Shown here: in pieces, positions 55,182 through 62,415 of the stretch
Layout: each line of letters starts with the position of its first letter
Numbering within the stretch: position 1 is the stretch's first letter
From: Bog-756 sp963778165
GTDB taxonomy: Bacteria; Actinomycetota; Acidimicrobiia; Acidimicrobiales; RAAP-2
Assembly (NCBI GenBank): GCA_963778165.1
Contig: CAVZTE010000005.1
Coordinates: 248,001-312,000, forward strand
Direction: 5' to 3'
Length of the DNA stretch: 64,000 nucleotides
Made by a program: the position numbers and the translations under genes
The notes under the pieces: generated by a model
Database searches by the model: none
Told to the model about the DNA's origin: nothing
Seen by the model: the letters and a program-made list of their open reading frames with translations, nothing else

Positions 55182-55207
55182 GTGGTCGAACCGGGGGGCA
55201 GCGTTGC

Positions 55208-55663
55208 TCAGTCCGTCGTCACCGAACCGATCTTCTCCTTGCCCGCTGCCGCCAGCCGCGCTGCCTGATGGCCGCCTTGGTCGGCCGCATCCTTCGTGGC
55301 CCGGGCCACCCGGGTGGCCTGTTGACGCCCATGCTGCGCGGCATCCTTGGTGGCTGAAGCCACTTCCGAGGCCTGGTGCCGAATAGCCGCCGCCGAGTCT
55401 GAGCCCGACGCAGAGGACACGGCCCGATGGCCGGCCTTGGTCGCGGCATCCTTCACCCGGTGAGGGAGTTCGGACTCTTGCAATTTGTCCGAGAGCTCGG
55501 AGACGCCCTCCCGCACCCGCTCGGTGACCACCGGCACATTGAGGGACGCCGACTCGAGCGACGAGGACACCTGGCGCGCCCCACCTTCGAGTAGATCGAG
55601 CACCAGGCCAGTGGCGGCACCGGTGAACGCCCCTAGAACCAGACCTTTCCAAACGTTCCTCAT
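55208..55663 (-). CDS. YtxH/LEA-like stress protein
   Basis: A 151-residue protein. A small Gly/Ala-rich membrane-like segment (WKGLVLGAFTGAATGLVLDLL, residues 5-25) is followed by long amphipathic helices with repeated Ala-Thr-Lys-Asp-Ala-Ala patterns (ASATKDAAQHGRQQATRVARATKDAADQGG). This resembles YtxH/LEA-like stress proteins. It opens the stress gene group. ATG at 55663. The plus strand upstream holds a fair SigB-like site (CTACCC at 55744). Confidence 0.75.
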   Translation of the reverse strand: MRNVWKGLVLGAFTGAATGLVLDLLEGGARQVSSSLESASLNVPVVTERVREGVSELSDKLQESELPHRVKDAATKAGHRAVSSASGSDSAAAIRHQASEVASATKDAAQHGRQQATRVARATKDAADQGGHQAARLAAAGKEKIGSVTTD

Positions 55664-55961
55664 CAGCTTGTGACCTCTTCTGCTCTGGACGACGTCGACG
55701 CAGTCACCTCGACGGCGCCGGATATCGTCTTGTTACTGGAGACCTACCCGCGGTGGACCGATTTCATGCATGCACCCAGGAGCCAGTGGCCGAACAAATG
55801 GGTCGCCTCTAACCGCCAGAAATAGCATGTTTGCCGCCGACCGGCACGCCGTCACCTGCCGCAATGTGCGTCCGGGCGGTTTTCGTTTATCCGGTGCTTC
55901 TTTGGGGAACAATTATCCCTGCGGGATCGCTCGGATCCCATTTGGAAAGGTAAACGGAAAA
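55664..55961. other. 298-base AT-richer divergent region
   Basis: No gene is seen. This is the most AT-rich part of the window. A possible stress promoter for the plus-strand gene is GTTT (55885-55888), 15 bases, GGGGAA (55904-55909), which is a partial match to the SigB/SigF form. On the minus strand GCAT, 16 bases, GGGTAG (55744-55769) is a partial match ahead of the YtxH-like gene. Confidence 0.4.
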
Positions 55962-56126
55962 ATGGTTATTTTGCTTGCATTCTTGGTGGTGCTTCTCTTC
56001 GCAGGCTTGGGATTTGCGCTGCACGTGCTGTGGGTGCTTGCGGCCATCTTCTTGGTCTTGTGGGTGATCGGTTTCGCCGTCGGACGGGGCGAGAACGCCG
56101 GCAGCCGGCGCTTCTACCGCTGGTAA
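55962..56126 (+). CDS. Small hydrophobic membrane protein
   Basis: A 54-residue protein with two hydrophobic helices (VILLAFLVVLLFAGLGFAL and VLWVLAAIFLVLWVIGFAV) and a basic tail ending in RRFYRW. It resembles the short hydrophobic proteins of Streptomyces that accompany stress genes. ATG at 55962 is preceded by a purine-rich stretch (GGAAAGG...GGAAAA). Base use is more AT-rich than its neighbours. Membrane location is clear, function is not. Confidence 0.78.
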   Translation: MVILLAFLVVLLFAGLGFALHVLWVLAAIFLVLWVIGFAVGRGENAGSRRFYRW

Positions 56127-56184
56127 CCAAGATGTCAGCTTTTAAGTAAATCCGAAGCGGACATTCGAGCCGAACACAATGAGC

Positions 56185-56211
56185 ACCGATTTCCAATCGA
56201 CCGATTTCCAA
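56185..56211 (+). repeat. 12-bp direct repeat with 15-bp period before csbD-like gene
   Basis: ACCGATTTCCAA occurs at 56185-56196 and 56200-56211. It ends 8 bases before the GAGGAG-type ribosome site. It could be an operator or an mRNA leader element. Confidence 0.85.
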
Positions 56212-56230
56212 CAATCAGTGAGGAGTACCC

Positions 56231-56470
56231 ATGGCAGGACGTGAATCCGGACCGGAAGCGGGCGCCAAAGGCGTCATCGAGGACATCAAGGGCAAGGCCA
56301 AGGAAGCTGCTGGGGCCGTGGCCGGGAATGACCGCCTCAAGGACGAAGGTAGAGCCCAGCAGGACAAGGCGGCCTCGCAGCGTGAGGTGGCCTCCAAAGA
56401 AGCACAAGCTGATGCCGCTCGGGCCAAGGCTGGCGCCTACGAGGCCGAGGAGAAGGCCAACCAGCGCTGA
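56231..56470 (+). CDS. CsbD-family stress protein
   Basis: A 79-residue hydrophilic protein with the CsbD core: IEDIKGKAKEAAGAVAG then NDRLKDEGRAQQDKAA. The tail is a charged Ala-rich helix. In Bacillus csbD is under SigB. ATG at 56231 has GAGGAG six bases upstream. A strong Rho-independent terminator follows, so it ends the transcript with the small hydrophobic gene. Confidence 0.93.
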   Translation: MAGRESGPEAGAKGVIEDIKGKAKEAAGAVAGNDRLKDEGRAQQDKAASQREVASKEAQADAARAKAGAYEAEEKANQR

Positions 56471-56495
56471 GTCTCACCCGTACGTTCGTTTAAGG

Positions 56496-56532
56496 AAAGG
56501 CCCCGGATCGCTTTGCCGATCCGGGGCCTTTT
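56496..56532 (+). terminator. Rho-independent terminator
   Basis: A perfect 15-bp stem (AAAGGCCCCGGATCG, 56496-56510; CGATCCGGGGCCTTT, 56517-56531) with a 6-base loop and a short T-run. It follows the CsbD gene by 25 bases. Confidence 0.92.
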
Positions 56533-56625
56533 CAATGGCTGTCCCATGACCGGGCGGTGGACCTCGAACCGCCCCTGTCAGGAAGCACTCCCGTTCGAAG
56601 AATCCGCCTGAAGCGCAGGGTGAGG

Positions 56626-57063
56626 TCAGGCAGTCCACTCGGCCGGCGCCAGGGACAAGAAGCGCTCGACGAACTCTTGGACCGCCTGGTGCCCACCCCG
56701 CTGTCTGATCAGACCCTCCTTGGCGCTTCCCTGCACGTCGACCGACGTTCCTTCGCCGACCTCGGTGCATCGAACGCGGACCACCGCGGGGTTCATTCGG
56801 AAGAATCCGGTCTTCACGATGCCGATGGTCTCCTCACCGGAGACCAACACCGTTCCGATCTGGGCCAAGAGCACTCCTATGGCCTCGGTGGCAGCAGCCA
56901 CCGCCGCGGCCACCGTGAGCACCTGAGAGGAGTCATCCGTCCTCAACCTGCTGGTCACGACGGGGCAGAGCCCCATCCTGGCGAATCGTGCAGTAAGAAT
57001 CTCTTCGTTGGTCATGTCGGCCACCGTTCGAACATCGGCCTCGGGCCGACGCAACCTGAGCAT
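56626..57063 (-). CDS. Uncharacterised protein
   Basis: A 145-residue protein that I do not recognise. It has an early helical part (TNEEILTARFARMGL), a long Ala-rich strand-helix (SQVLTVAAAVAAATEAIGVLLAQIG) and a C-terminal beta part (VVRVRCTEVGEGTSVDVQGSAKEGLIRQRGG) ending in a helix. No signal peptide or clear catalytic motif. ATG at 57063 is used; ATG at 57015 is possible. It diverges from the sigma factor gene, so it may share its control region. Confidence 0.6.
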   Translation of the reverse strand: MLRLRRPEADVRTVADMTNEEILTARFARMGLCPVVTSRLRTDDSSQVLTVAAAVAAATEAIGVLLAQIGTVLVSGEETIGIVKTGFFRMNPAVVRVRCTEVGEGTSVDVQGSAKEGLIRQRGGHQAVQEFVERFLSLAPAEWTA

Positions 57064-57169
57064 GTCGTCCGGATTTCTTGTCGGCCGTGCCCGCTCCCCC
57101 CGGGAGTCGCCCGGCTTGCAACGCTGGGGTCTCACAGGGGCAAGTACTGGTCGGGAGGCAAAGAGCCTG

Positions 57170-57709
57170 GTGGAGACCGACGCACAGCTCATCGACCGGG
57201 CCGTCGACGGCAACAGCAACGCCTTCGGAGAGGTCCTGCGCCGGCACCAACTGCCGGTCTACTCCTACCTGGCCCGCCGGGCGGGGGCCCAAGCTGCCGA
57301 AGACCTGTTGGCTGACGTGTGGATAGCGGCCTACGAGGCCCGTGCGTCCTTTGACACCCACTGGGAGTCGGCTCGTCCCTGGCTGTTCGGCATCGCCCGC
57401 AATGTGCTGAGTCATCACTGGAGGCGGCAGCGACCGGCCCATGACGAGGACGGCCGGATCTCCGACCCTTGGCCACAGGTGGACGAGCGCTTGATGGCAG
57501 TCGAGCTGGCCGACGAGCTGAGGTCGTCTCTGTTAGCCCTTCCTCCCATGCAACGGGAGGTCCTCCTCCTGGTGGTGTGGGAGGAGCTGGAACCCACCGA
57601 GGTGGCCAGGGTTCTCGGCATTCCGCCCAGCACCGTCAGAAGTCATCTCCGGCGCGCCCGTCAAGCGTTGCTGGGACTGACCGACATCGTCAGTCGGCCG
57701 GAACCCTGA
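57170..57709 (+). CDS. ECF-type RNA polymerase sigma factor
   Basis: A 179-residue sigma-70 family factor. Region 2 (about 7-85) has FGEVLRRHQLPVYSYLARRAG and WIAAYEARASF..RPWLFGIARNVLSHHWRR; region 4 (about 115-170) has LPPMQREVLLLVVWEELEPTEVARVLG and STVRSHLRRARQALL. GTG at 57170 follows a GGGAGG site. The next gene (57724) encodes a single-pass membrane protein with an AGGAGG site 15 bases after this stop, an ECF-plus-partner layout. Confidence 0.95.
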   Translation: METDAQLIDRAVDGNSNAFGEVLRRHQLPVYSYLARRAGAQAAEDLLADVWIAAYEARASFDTHWESARPWLFGIARNVLSHHWRRQRPAHDEDGRISDPWPQVDERLMAVELADELRSSLLALPPMQREVLLLVVWEELEPTEVARVLGIPPSTVRSHLRRARQALLGLTDIVSRPEP

Positions 57710-57723
57710 CTCAGGAGGACAAG

Positions 57724-58341
57724 GTGAGCGCAGACAATCTGGCATCGATCCGAACGGCTGGCATCGTCGAGCGACCGCCCCAGGCGGTTTTCGACAGTGC
57801 TCTCAACCGCTTCCACCACCAGGCCGCCACCAGGGCAGGACCCAGCCCGGGCTCAAAGATCACCAGGTCGCATCGCCGATGGGTGCAGGCCGCCACGGTG
57901 GGGACAGTGGCCGCAGTGGTGGTCATCGTCACCAGCCTGGCCATCGGATCCCCTTCGGCAAAGAACAGGCCATCACTGCGCTCCAGCGCGGTCGTAGCCC
58001 TGAATGTGCCGGCCAAGGCCCCACTCACCATACGGATCCCGAAGGACGCGTTGCATGGTGACGGCGTGGCGTGGTCGAGGGTGGGCTCGTTCGTGCCGTT
58101 GTATTCGGGGTCGAGGCTGGTGGGCTATCTCAACAAAGAGAATGTGGAGTACCCACCCATCGAGGCCCAACCATTCCTCCGCCTGTCTCCCTCGCTTCCA
58201 CAGAGCATCCACCTCTGCCGTATCTTTCCTCGGGGAGGTCCCTTCGTGCCCGACGTGTACAACGCCTCTCATGTGGTGGTCGGCCACCTGTACCCCGACT
58301 CGGGCTACGTCCCCGTGGGTGCCTCACCGCAGTGCAACTAG
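57724..58341 (+). CDS. Single-pass membrane protein next to the sigma factor
   Basis: A 205-residue protein. The first 52 residues are cytosolic, residues 54-74 form one transmembrane helix (VQAATVGTVAAVVVIVTSLAI) and the rest is outside, ending with a folded part rich in Pro, Val and Tyr. No HxxxCxxC anti-sigma zinc motif is seen, so its role as an anti-sigma factor is only an inference from position. It has a strong AGGAGG site. The extracellular part contains PPIEAQPFLRLSPSLPQSIHL and resembles no family I know. Confidence 0.75.
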   Translation: MSADNLASIRTAGIVERPPQAVFDSALNRFHHQAATRAGPSPGSKITRSHRRWVQAATVGTVAAVVVIVTSLAIGSPSAKNRPSLRSSAVVALNVPAKAPLTIRIPKDALHGDGVAWSRVGSFVPLYSGSRLVGYLNKENVEYPPIEAQPFLRLSPSLPQSIHLCRIFPRGGPFVPDVYNASHVVVGHLYPDSGYVPVGASPQCN

Positions 58342-58367
58342 ACCCCGCTGGATGACGCCGAGGCGCC

Positions 58368-58385
58368 GTTCGGGCTGCGCCGAAC
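58368..58385. terminator. Small hairpin between convergent genes
   Basis: GTTCGG (58368-58373) and CCGAAC (58380-58385) pair over a 6-base loop. It lies between the membrane protein gene and the hemerythrin-like gene, which converge. Weak. Confidence 0.35.
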
Positions 58386-58413
58386 CTGGTCCGAAGGCGT
58401 CGCCGCCGACCGG

Positions 58414-59064
58414 CTACTCGCCAACGGCGGTGTCCCTGGCTTCCTGCACCCCGTCGACGTCGGTCAGGCTCTCGGCGGCGGGATGCCACCTGGTGGACTC
58501 GTCGCTGATCACATGCTCCAACGACTCGCCCCACTCGGCAATCATCCGGCGGATGGGATTGTGGGGGGGCTCCGGCAGCGTGCTGGGGTGGGCCAGGGCC
58601 TTGTCGAAATGCTCCGCCAACTCGCTGATCTCCCGCGGGTCCAGCTGCTCCTCGACCACCAGGAGCTCCTGGTCCTCCTGGTTCATATGGACGTGAATCG
58701 ACTCGATCAGCTTTCCCACCGACTGCTCGAAGCCGTCGGGGTCATCGACATGGGCGTTGATGGGCTTCACATGGCGGGTCTTGTGATGCATCTCCACCAG
58801 GGCCAGCCGCACCGTCCCCTGGGCCTCCTCGGCCCGCTCGACTGCAGCCTCGCCTCCGGGGACGTGCCGCAGCATCGGGTACAGCCCGTAAGCCTTGGCG
58901 TTCTCGTACTTGGCGACCTCTCCGGCCACCACCGCAGCCAACTCGGCCCGTTCAGCGGGAACAGTGGCGGACTCGAGGGTCTGGACCATCTGGAGCACGT
59001 TGAGCCGGGCCCTCTGTTGAGCGCCGACCGGCATCGACGGCATGAATTGATCAAGATCGCTCAT
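58414..59064 (-). CDS. Hemerythrin-like (HHE) domain protein
   Basis: A 216-residue helical protein with HHE-type metal motifs: LVEMHHKTRHVKP, SIHVHMNQEDQELL and the later AEHFDKALAHP. It probably binds a di-iron centre and senses or stores O2, NO or iron. ATG at 59064 lies about 3 bases from the predicted transcript start, so the mRNA is nearly leaderless. There is no encapsulin targeting tail (ends ARDTAVGE). It neighbours the ferritin gene. Confidence 0.8.
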   Translation of the reverse strand: MSDLDQFMPSMPVGAQQRARLNVLQMVQTLESATVPAERAELAAVVAGEVAKYENAKAYGLYPMLRHVPGGEAAVERAEEAQGTVRLALVEMHHKTRHVKPINAHVDDPDGFEQSVGKLIESIHVHMNQEDQELLVVEEQLDPREISELAEHFDKALAHPSTLPEPPHNPIRRMIAEWGESLEHVISDESTRWHPAAESLTDVDGVQEARDTAVGE

Positions 59065-59073
59065 GCTGGCGCG

Positions 59074-59098
59074 ATACCCGCGTGGACGTACTCCAAAC
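59074..59098 (-). promoter_or_regulatory. SigB/SigF-type promoter of the hemerythrin-like gene
   Basis: On the minus strand GTTT (59095-59098), a 15-base spacer, then GGGTAT (59074-59079). This is a full match to the actinobacterial general-stress consensus GNNT-N14-16-GGGTAY. It puts the start site close to the ATG. Confidence 0.7.
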
Positions 59099-59219
59099 GG
59101 GCCAGTGGAAAGGCATACAGACCCGTTCGAAGCGGCCTGAGCTGGGGGATTCACCCTTGACAACCTTTGGCAGGAGCCCTGGTCCGATCCCTGCCCGCCG
59201 GCACTCCAAGGTCGGCCGA

Positions 59220-59585
59220 TCAGGACCTCAGATCACCTATGCCCAGCGATCCGCCGCCGGACCCGCCCCCGGAGTCGGAGCTCTCGGCTTCGTGCTCGAT
59301 CGCCACCACCGGGTCGGACGTGAACAAGTAGGTGCGCAGGTGCTGATCCAGCACCGCATCATGGCGGCGGAGCCACTCGATGGTCATGGCCGCGTGCTCC
59401 TTCTCCTCGTCGCGGTTGTGGGCCAGCACCGCGGCGAGACTCTCGTCGCCGGTGGCCTCGACCCGTTGGTCGTACCAGTCGACCGCCTCCAGCTCCTCCT
59501 GGATGGAGGCGATGGCCCGGTGACGGTCGATCGCCCCGGCTGACAGCCGGTCTTCGGGTTCATGGAGTCCAGCGCTCTGGGCCAT
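59220..59585 (-). CDS. Encapsulated ferritin (EncFtn) cargo protein
   Basis: A 121-residue protein. IASIQEELEAVDWYDQRV and AHNRDEEKEHAAMTIEWLRR hold the Glu and His ligands of the di-iron site formed between two subunits, as in the Rhodospirillum rubrum protein. LRTYLF and a Gly-Ser linker lead to a C-terminal SLGIGDLRS tail, like an encapsulin targeting peptide. It oxidises Fe2+ and needs a shell to store iron. ATG 59585 is chosen because AGGAGG lies 8 bases upstream. No encapsulin gene is in the window. Confidence 0.92.
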   Translation of the reverse strand: MAQSAGLHEPEDRLSAGAIDRHRAIASIQEELEAVDWYDQRVEATGDESLAAVLAHNRDEEKEHAAMTIEWLRRHDAVLDQHLRTYLFTSDPVVAIEHEAESSDSGGGSGGGSLGIGDLRS

Positions 59586-59722
59586 CGGCATACCCTCCTG
59601 TTCGTCCCCGGTGGCGGTACCCGCCATTCACTTTCAGGACAGGACAGACATTACCGGTCAGCGGTCGGAACGGCCCGCCCGGGCGGCTCCCCTGCCGGGC
59701 TGCCCACTCCGGTCCGGCGTTC

Positions 59723-60352
59723 TCAGGTCACCCCGGCCGAGCGGAACTGGATGCTGATCCGCGGCCCGACCGGCCGCGCCGTCTTCGGGACGGCGTGCTC
59801 CCAGGTGCGCTGGCAGCTACCCCCCATCACCAGCAGATCCCCGTGGCCCACGGAGAGTTTCAGCGACGGCCCGCCGGACTTCGGTCGGAGGAGAAACCGG
59901 CGGCGCTCACCCAGCGAGACGATGGCCACCAATTTGTCGTCCTGCACCGCCCGTCCGATGGTGTCGCCGTGAAAGGCCACGCTGTCCTGACCGTCCCGGT
60001 AGAGGCAGATCCCGGTGGTGCAGAATGGGGCGCCAGGGGTGTTCCGGTAGTGGTCGGCCAGAGCGGACTGGGCCTCGACCAGCACCGGATCCGGAAGGGC
60101 CGCGCCCTCCTCGTAGAAGGACAGCAGACGGGGAACGTCCACCGTCCGGTCGTACATGCGTCGACGCTCCGACCGCCACGGAACGGTGGTGTGCAGCCGC
60201 TCGAAGAGCAGGTCGGACCCGGCGATCCACTCCCGCCGGAGATCGATCCAGGCCCCGTGGCCCAGGTCCACCCGCTCCAAGGACGAGTCCAAGGGACGGG
60301 GACCGACCGCCTCTTCGGCATCGAACAGCGATTGCTGCAGGGCGGTCACCAT
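59723..60352 (-). CDS. AlkB-like 2-oxoglutarate/Fe(II) dioxygenase
   Basis: A 209-residue AlkB-family DNA repair enzyme. Iron ligands are His128, Asp130 (HGDTIG) and His186 (WEHAVPK); the 2-oxoglutarate Arg stands in the following ARPVGPRISIQFR. It removes methyl or alkyl groups from damaged bases. ATG at 60352. A perfect LexA-type palindrome ends 8 bases upstream, so it is probably in the SOS regulon. The ferritin gene downstream is 137 bases away. Confidence 0.93.
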   Translation of the reverse strand: MVTALQQSLFDAEEAVGPRPLDSSLERVDLGHGAWIDLRREWIAGSDLLFERLHTTVPWRSERRRMYDRTVDVPRLLSFYEEGAALPDPVLVEAQSALADHYRNTPGAPFCTTGICLYRDGQDSVAFHGDTIGRAVQDDKLVAIVSLGERRRFLLRPKSGGPSLKLSVGHGDLLVMGGSCQRTWEHAVPKTARPVGPRISIQFRSAGVT

Positions 60353-60360
60353 TCCCACAG

Positions 60361-60382
60361 TATACGAACGTGTGTTCGTATA
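60361..60382. promoter_or_regulatory. LexA (SOS) box
   Basis: Two perfect 9-bp arms, TATACGAAC and GTTCGTATA, around GTGT. The core GAAC-N4-GTTC is the Gram-positive/mycobacterial LexA site. It lies just before the AlkB-like gene on the minus strand and may overlap its promoter. Confidence 0.88.
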
Positions 60383-60480
60383 GCAGTCGCCACCGCCGCG
60401 ACCGGGGATCCCCCAGGTGAGCCACCCAGAGAGCCCACGGCGGTCGGGCCCCGCCGTTCGAACGCTACGGTGCAACGGCG

Positions 60481-61575
60481 ATGCGCGTGTTCACCTGCGA
60501 CAGCTGCGGTCAGCTGATCTTCTTCGACAATGTCGAGTGCCTCCGCTGCCATGCTCCCCTCGGATACCTCCACGGGCGACGCAGTGTGGTGGCTCTGAGC
60601 AGCACCGACGCCGGCCTCTCGGACCTGGGGGCGCCGGCCAGGCTCTGGCAGCGGTGCGCCACCCAACTGGTCACCGGATGCAACTGGCTGGTCCCTGCGG
60701 GGAGCAACGCCCTCTGTGAGTCGTGTGCGCTCACCCGGACCCGGCCGGCCGACGACGACCCGGAGGGGATGGCCGAGTTGGTCCAGGCCGAGATGGCCAA
60801 GCGGCGTCTGGTGTTCCAGTTGGCGGAGATCGGACTGCCGGTGGACCCCCGCGACGACCGGGCCGGAAGAGGCCTGGCCTTCGACCTGTTGTCCAGCGCC
60901 ACCACCAAGGTGATCACGGGCCACGACGACGGGGTGATCACGCTCGATCTCGCCGAAGCGGACGACGAGCACCGGGAGCACCTCCGCCTCCAGCTGAGCG
61001 AGCCCTATCGCACCGTGCTCGGGCACTTCCGCCATGAGATCGGCCACTACTACTGGCCCATCCTGGTCGACGGGACCGACATGCTCGACGCCTGCCGGGC
61101 CATCTTCGGCGATGACCGCCAGGACTACGCCGCGGCCGTCAAGCTTCACTACGACGCTCCGCCCGACACCGAGCGGTCATGGATGGACAGCTACATCAGT
61201 CGCTACGCCACCATGCACCCGTATGAGGACTGGGCCGAGACCTTCGCCCACTACCTCCACATCCTCGACACCCTGCAGACGGCCGAGAGCTTCGGGCTCG
61301 GCGTCGGGGGGACCACGGGAGTACCCCGCCTGAGCCACCGGCCCGGGGTCCACCCCACCCGGCCGTTCGGCAGTGGTTCGTTCCGCGATGTCATCGACCA
61401 CTGGCTGGAGCTGACCTATGCCCTCAATCAGATCAACCGGTCGATGGGGCGTGACGACCTCTACCCGTTCGTGTTGGCACCAGCAGTGATCGAGAAGTTG
61501 ACTTTCGTGGACGCCATCGTCGGCCGTCGGTCGGCCCAGACGGTTCCCGCGACCGCCCTGGGACCGACGGCATGA
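60481..61575 (+). CDS. Zinc-binding metallopeptidase with N-terminal zinc ribbon
   Basis: A 364-residue protein of a putative zinc-metallopeptidase family. The N-terminus has Cys pairs (TCDSCGQ, ECLRCHAPLG and later LCESCALTRT) that may bind zinc. The active site is HFRHEIGHYYW with His185, Glu186 and His189, and a downstream acidic helix YEDWAETFAHYLH gives the third ligand. No signal peptide, so it is cytosolic. It diverges from the AlkB-like gene across the SOS box; whether it too is SOS-controlled is unknown. Confidence 0.88.
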   Translation: MRVFTCDSCGQLIFFDNVECLRCHAPLGYLHGRRSVVALSSTDAGLSDLGAPARLWQRCATQLVTGCNWLVPAGSNALCESCALTRTRPADDDPEGMAELVQAEMAKRRLVFQLAEIGLPVDPRDDRAGRGLAFDLLSSATTKVITGHDDGVITLDLAEADDEHREHLRLQLSEPYRTVLGHFRHEIGHYYWPILVDGTDMLDACRAIFGDDRQDYAAAVKLHYDAPPDTERSWMDSYISRYATMHPYEDWAETFAHYLHILDTLQTAESFGLGVGGTTGVPRLSHRPGVHPTRPFGSGSFRDVIDHWLELTYALNQINRSMGRDDLYPFVLAPAVIEKLTFVDAIVGRRSAQTVPATALGPTA

Positions 61576-61581
61576 GCATGT

Positions 61582-62415
61582 TCAGCTGTAGAGAACCGGG
61601 GCATCGAAGGAAGCTCGCCGTGAGGCCCGTCTCAGCGCGACCAGCACCGGGCGACCGAGCACCAGCACCAGCACACAATTGGTGACGGCCCTCGTGATGT
61701 CGAAGCCCAGTGAGGTGGTCAGGTCGAAGAAGACGAATGAGTGCAGGTTGTGGAGGGCACCCGCTCCGGGGACATAGGAGAAGGTGGTGGTGGTCCCGGC
61801 ACCGAAGGGCCAGAACCACAGGTTGAGCAACGCCCCGTACAGCAGGGAGGAGACGGCGGCATACCCGGCCAGCATGATCAGCTCGGCCTTGCCTCGGGCG
61901 GCCGGGAGGCATCCCGCCCCGAACCCTATCCAGGCGGCGCCGAACATCTGGAACGGGAGCCAGGGACCGATGCCCCCGGTGAACAGGGCCGAAGCGGTGA
62001 TGGTCACCGCACCGAGGACGAATCCGAAGCCCCGGCCGAACACCCGGCCTGACGGAGTCAGCAAGAAGAAGACCGGTTCGAAGCCGGCCACTCCGGGGCT
62101 CGGAATGCGCAGGGCACAGCCACAGGCCGCCAAGATCCCGAGGAGGGCGATGGCCTTGGCATCGAGCGAGCCCTCGGCCAACTCGCTGAGGATCACCGCC
62201 AACAGAAGAGGCAGGATACCGATGAAGATCCACGGGGCGTCGGTCGAGTGGGCCAGGTTCGCCTCTGAGCTGGAGTGGATCAGGAGCGGCCACCCGAAGG
62301 CGGCCAGGCCGATCAACGAGGTCAGCGCCAACAGCGCCGACGCCTTGGGCCGGAGCCGGATGGCCGCCGGGTGGCCGGCGCTGCCGGGGACCACGGGGCC
62401 CGGCGCCCTACTCAT
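61582..62415 (-). CDS. ECF transporter S component
   Basis: A 277-residue integral membrane protein with about 6-8 hydrophobic helices and short loops (GRGFGFVLGAVTITASALFTGGIGPWLPFQMFGAAWIGF). The last helices have DLTTSLGFDITRAVTNCVLVLVLG. The start at 62415 overlaps the ATPase stop by 8 bases, so it is translated with it. It should be the substrate-binding unit of an energy-coupling-factor vitamin or metal transporter. The substrate is not known. Confidence 0.78.
   Translation of the reverse strand: MSRAPGPVVPGSAGHPAAIRLRPKASALLALTSLIGLAAFGWPLLIHSSSEANLAHSTDAPWIFIGILPLLLAVILSELAEGSLDAKAIALLGILAACGCALRIPSPGVAGFEPVFFLLTPSGRVFGRGFGFVLGAVTITASALFTGGIGPWLPFQMFGAAWIGFGAGCLPAARGKAELIMLAGYAAVSSLLYGALLNLWFWPFGAGTTTTFSYVPGAGALHNLHSFVFFDLTTSLGFDITRAVTNCVLVLVLGRPVLVALRRASRRASFDAPVLYS

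Noticed and set aside
55770..55961. N-terminal extension of the small hydrophobic protein to 118 residues
   Set aside because: The extra part is low in structure, and the ATG at 55962 with a purine-rich leader gives the usual family length.
57724..58341. Classical zinc anti-sigma factor
   Set aside because: No HxxxCxxC motif is seen in the cytosolic part.
58414..59064. Encapsulin cargo hemerythrin
   Set aside because: The C-terminus lacks a targeting peptide like that of the ferritin, so shell loading is not supported.
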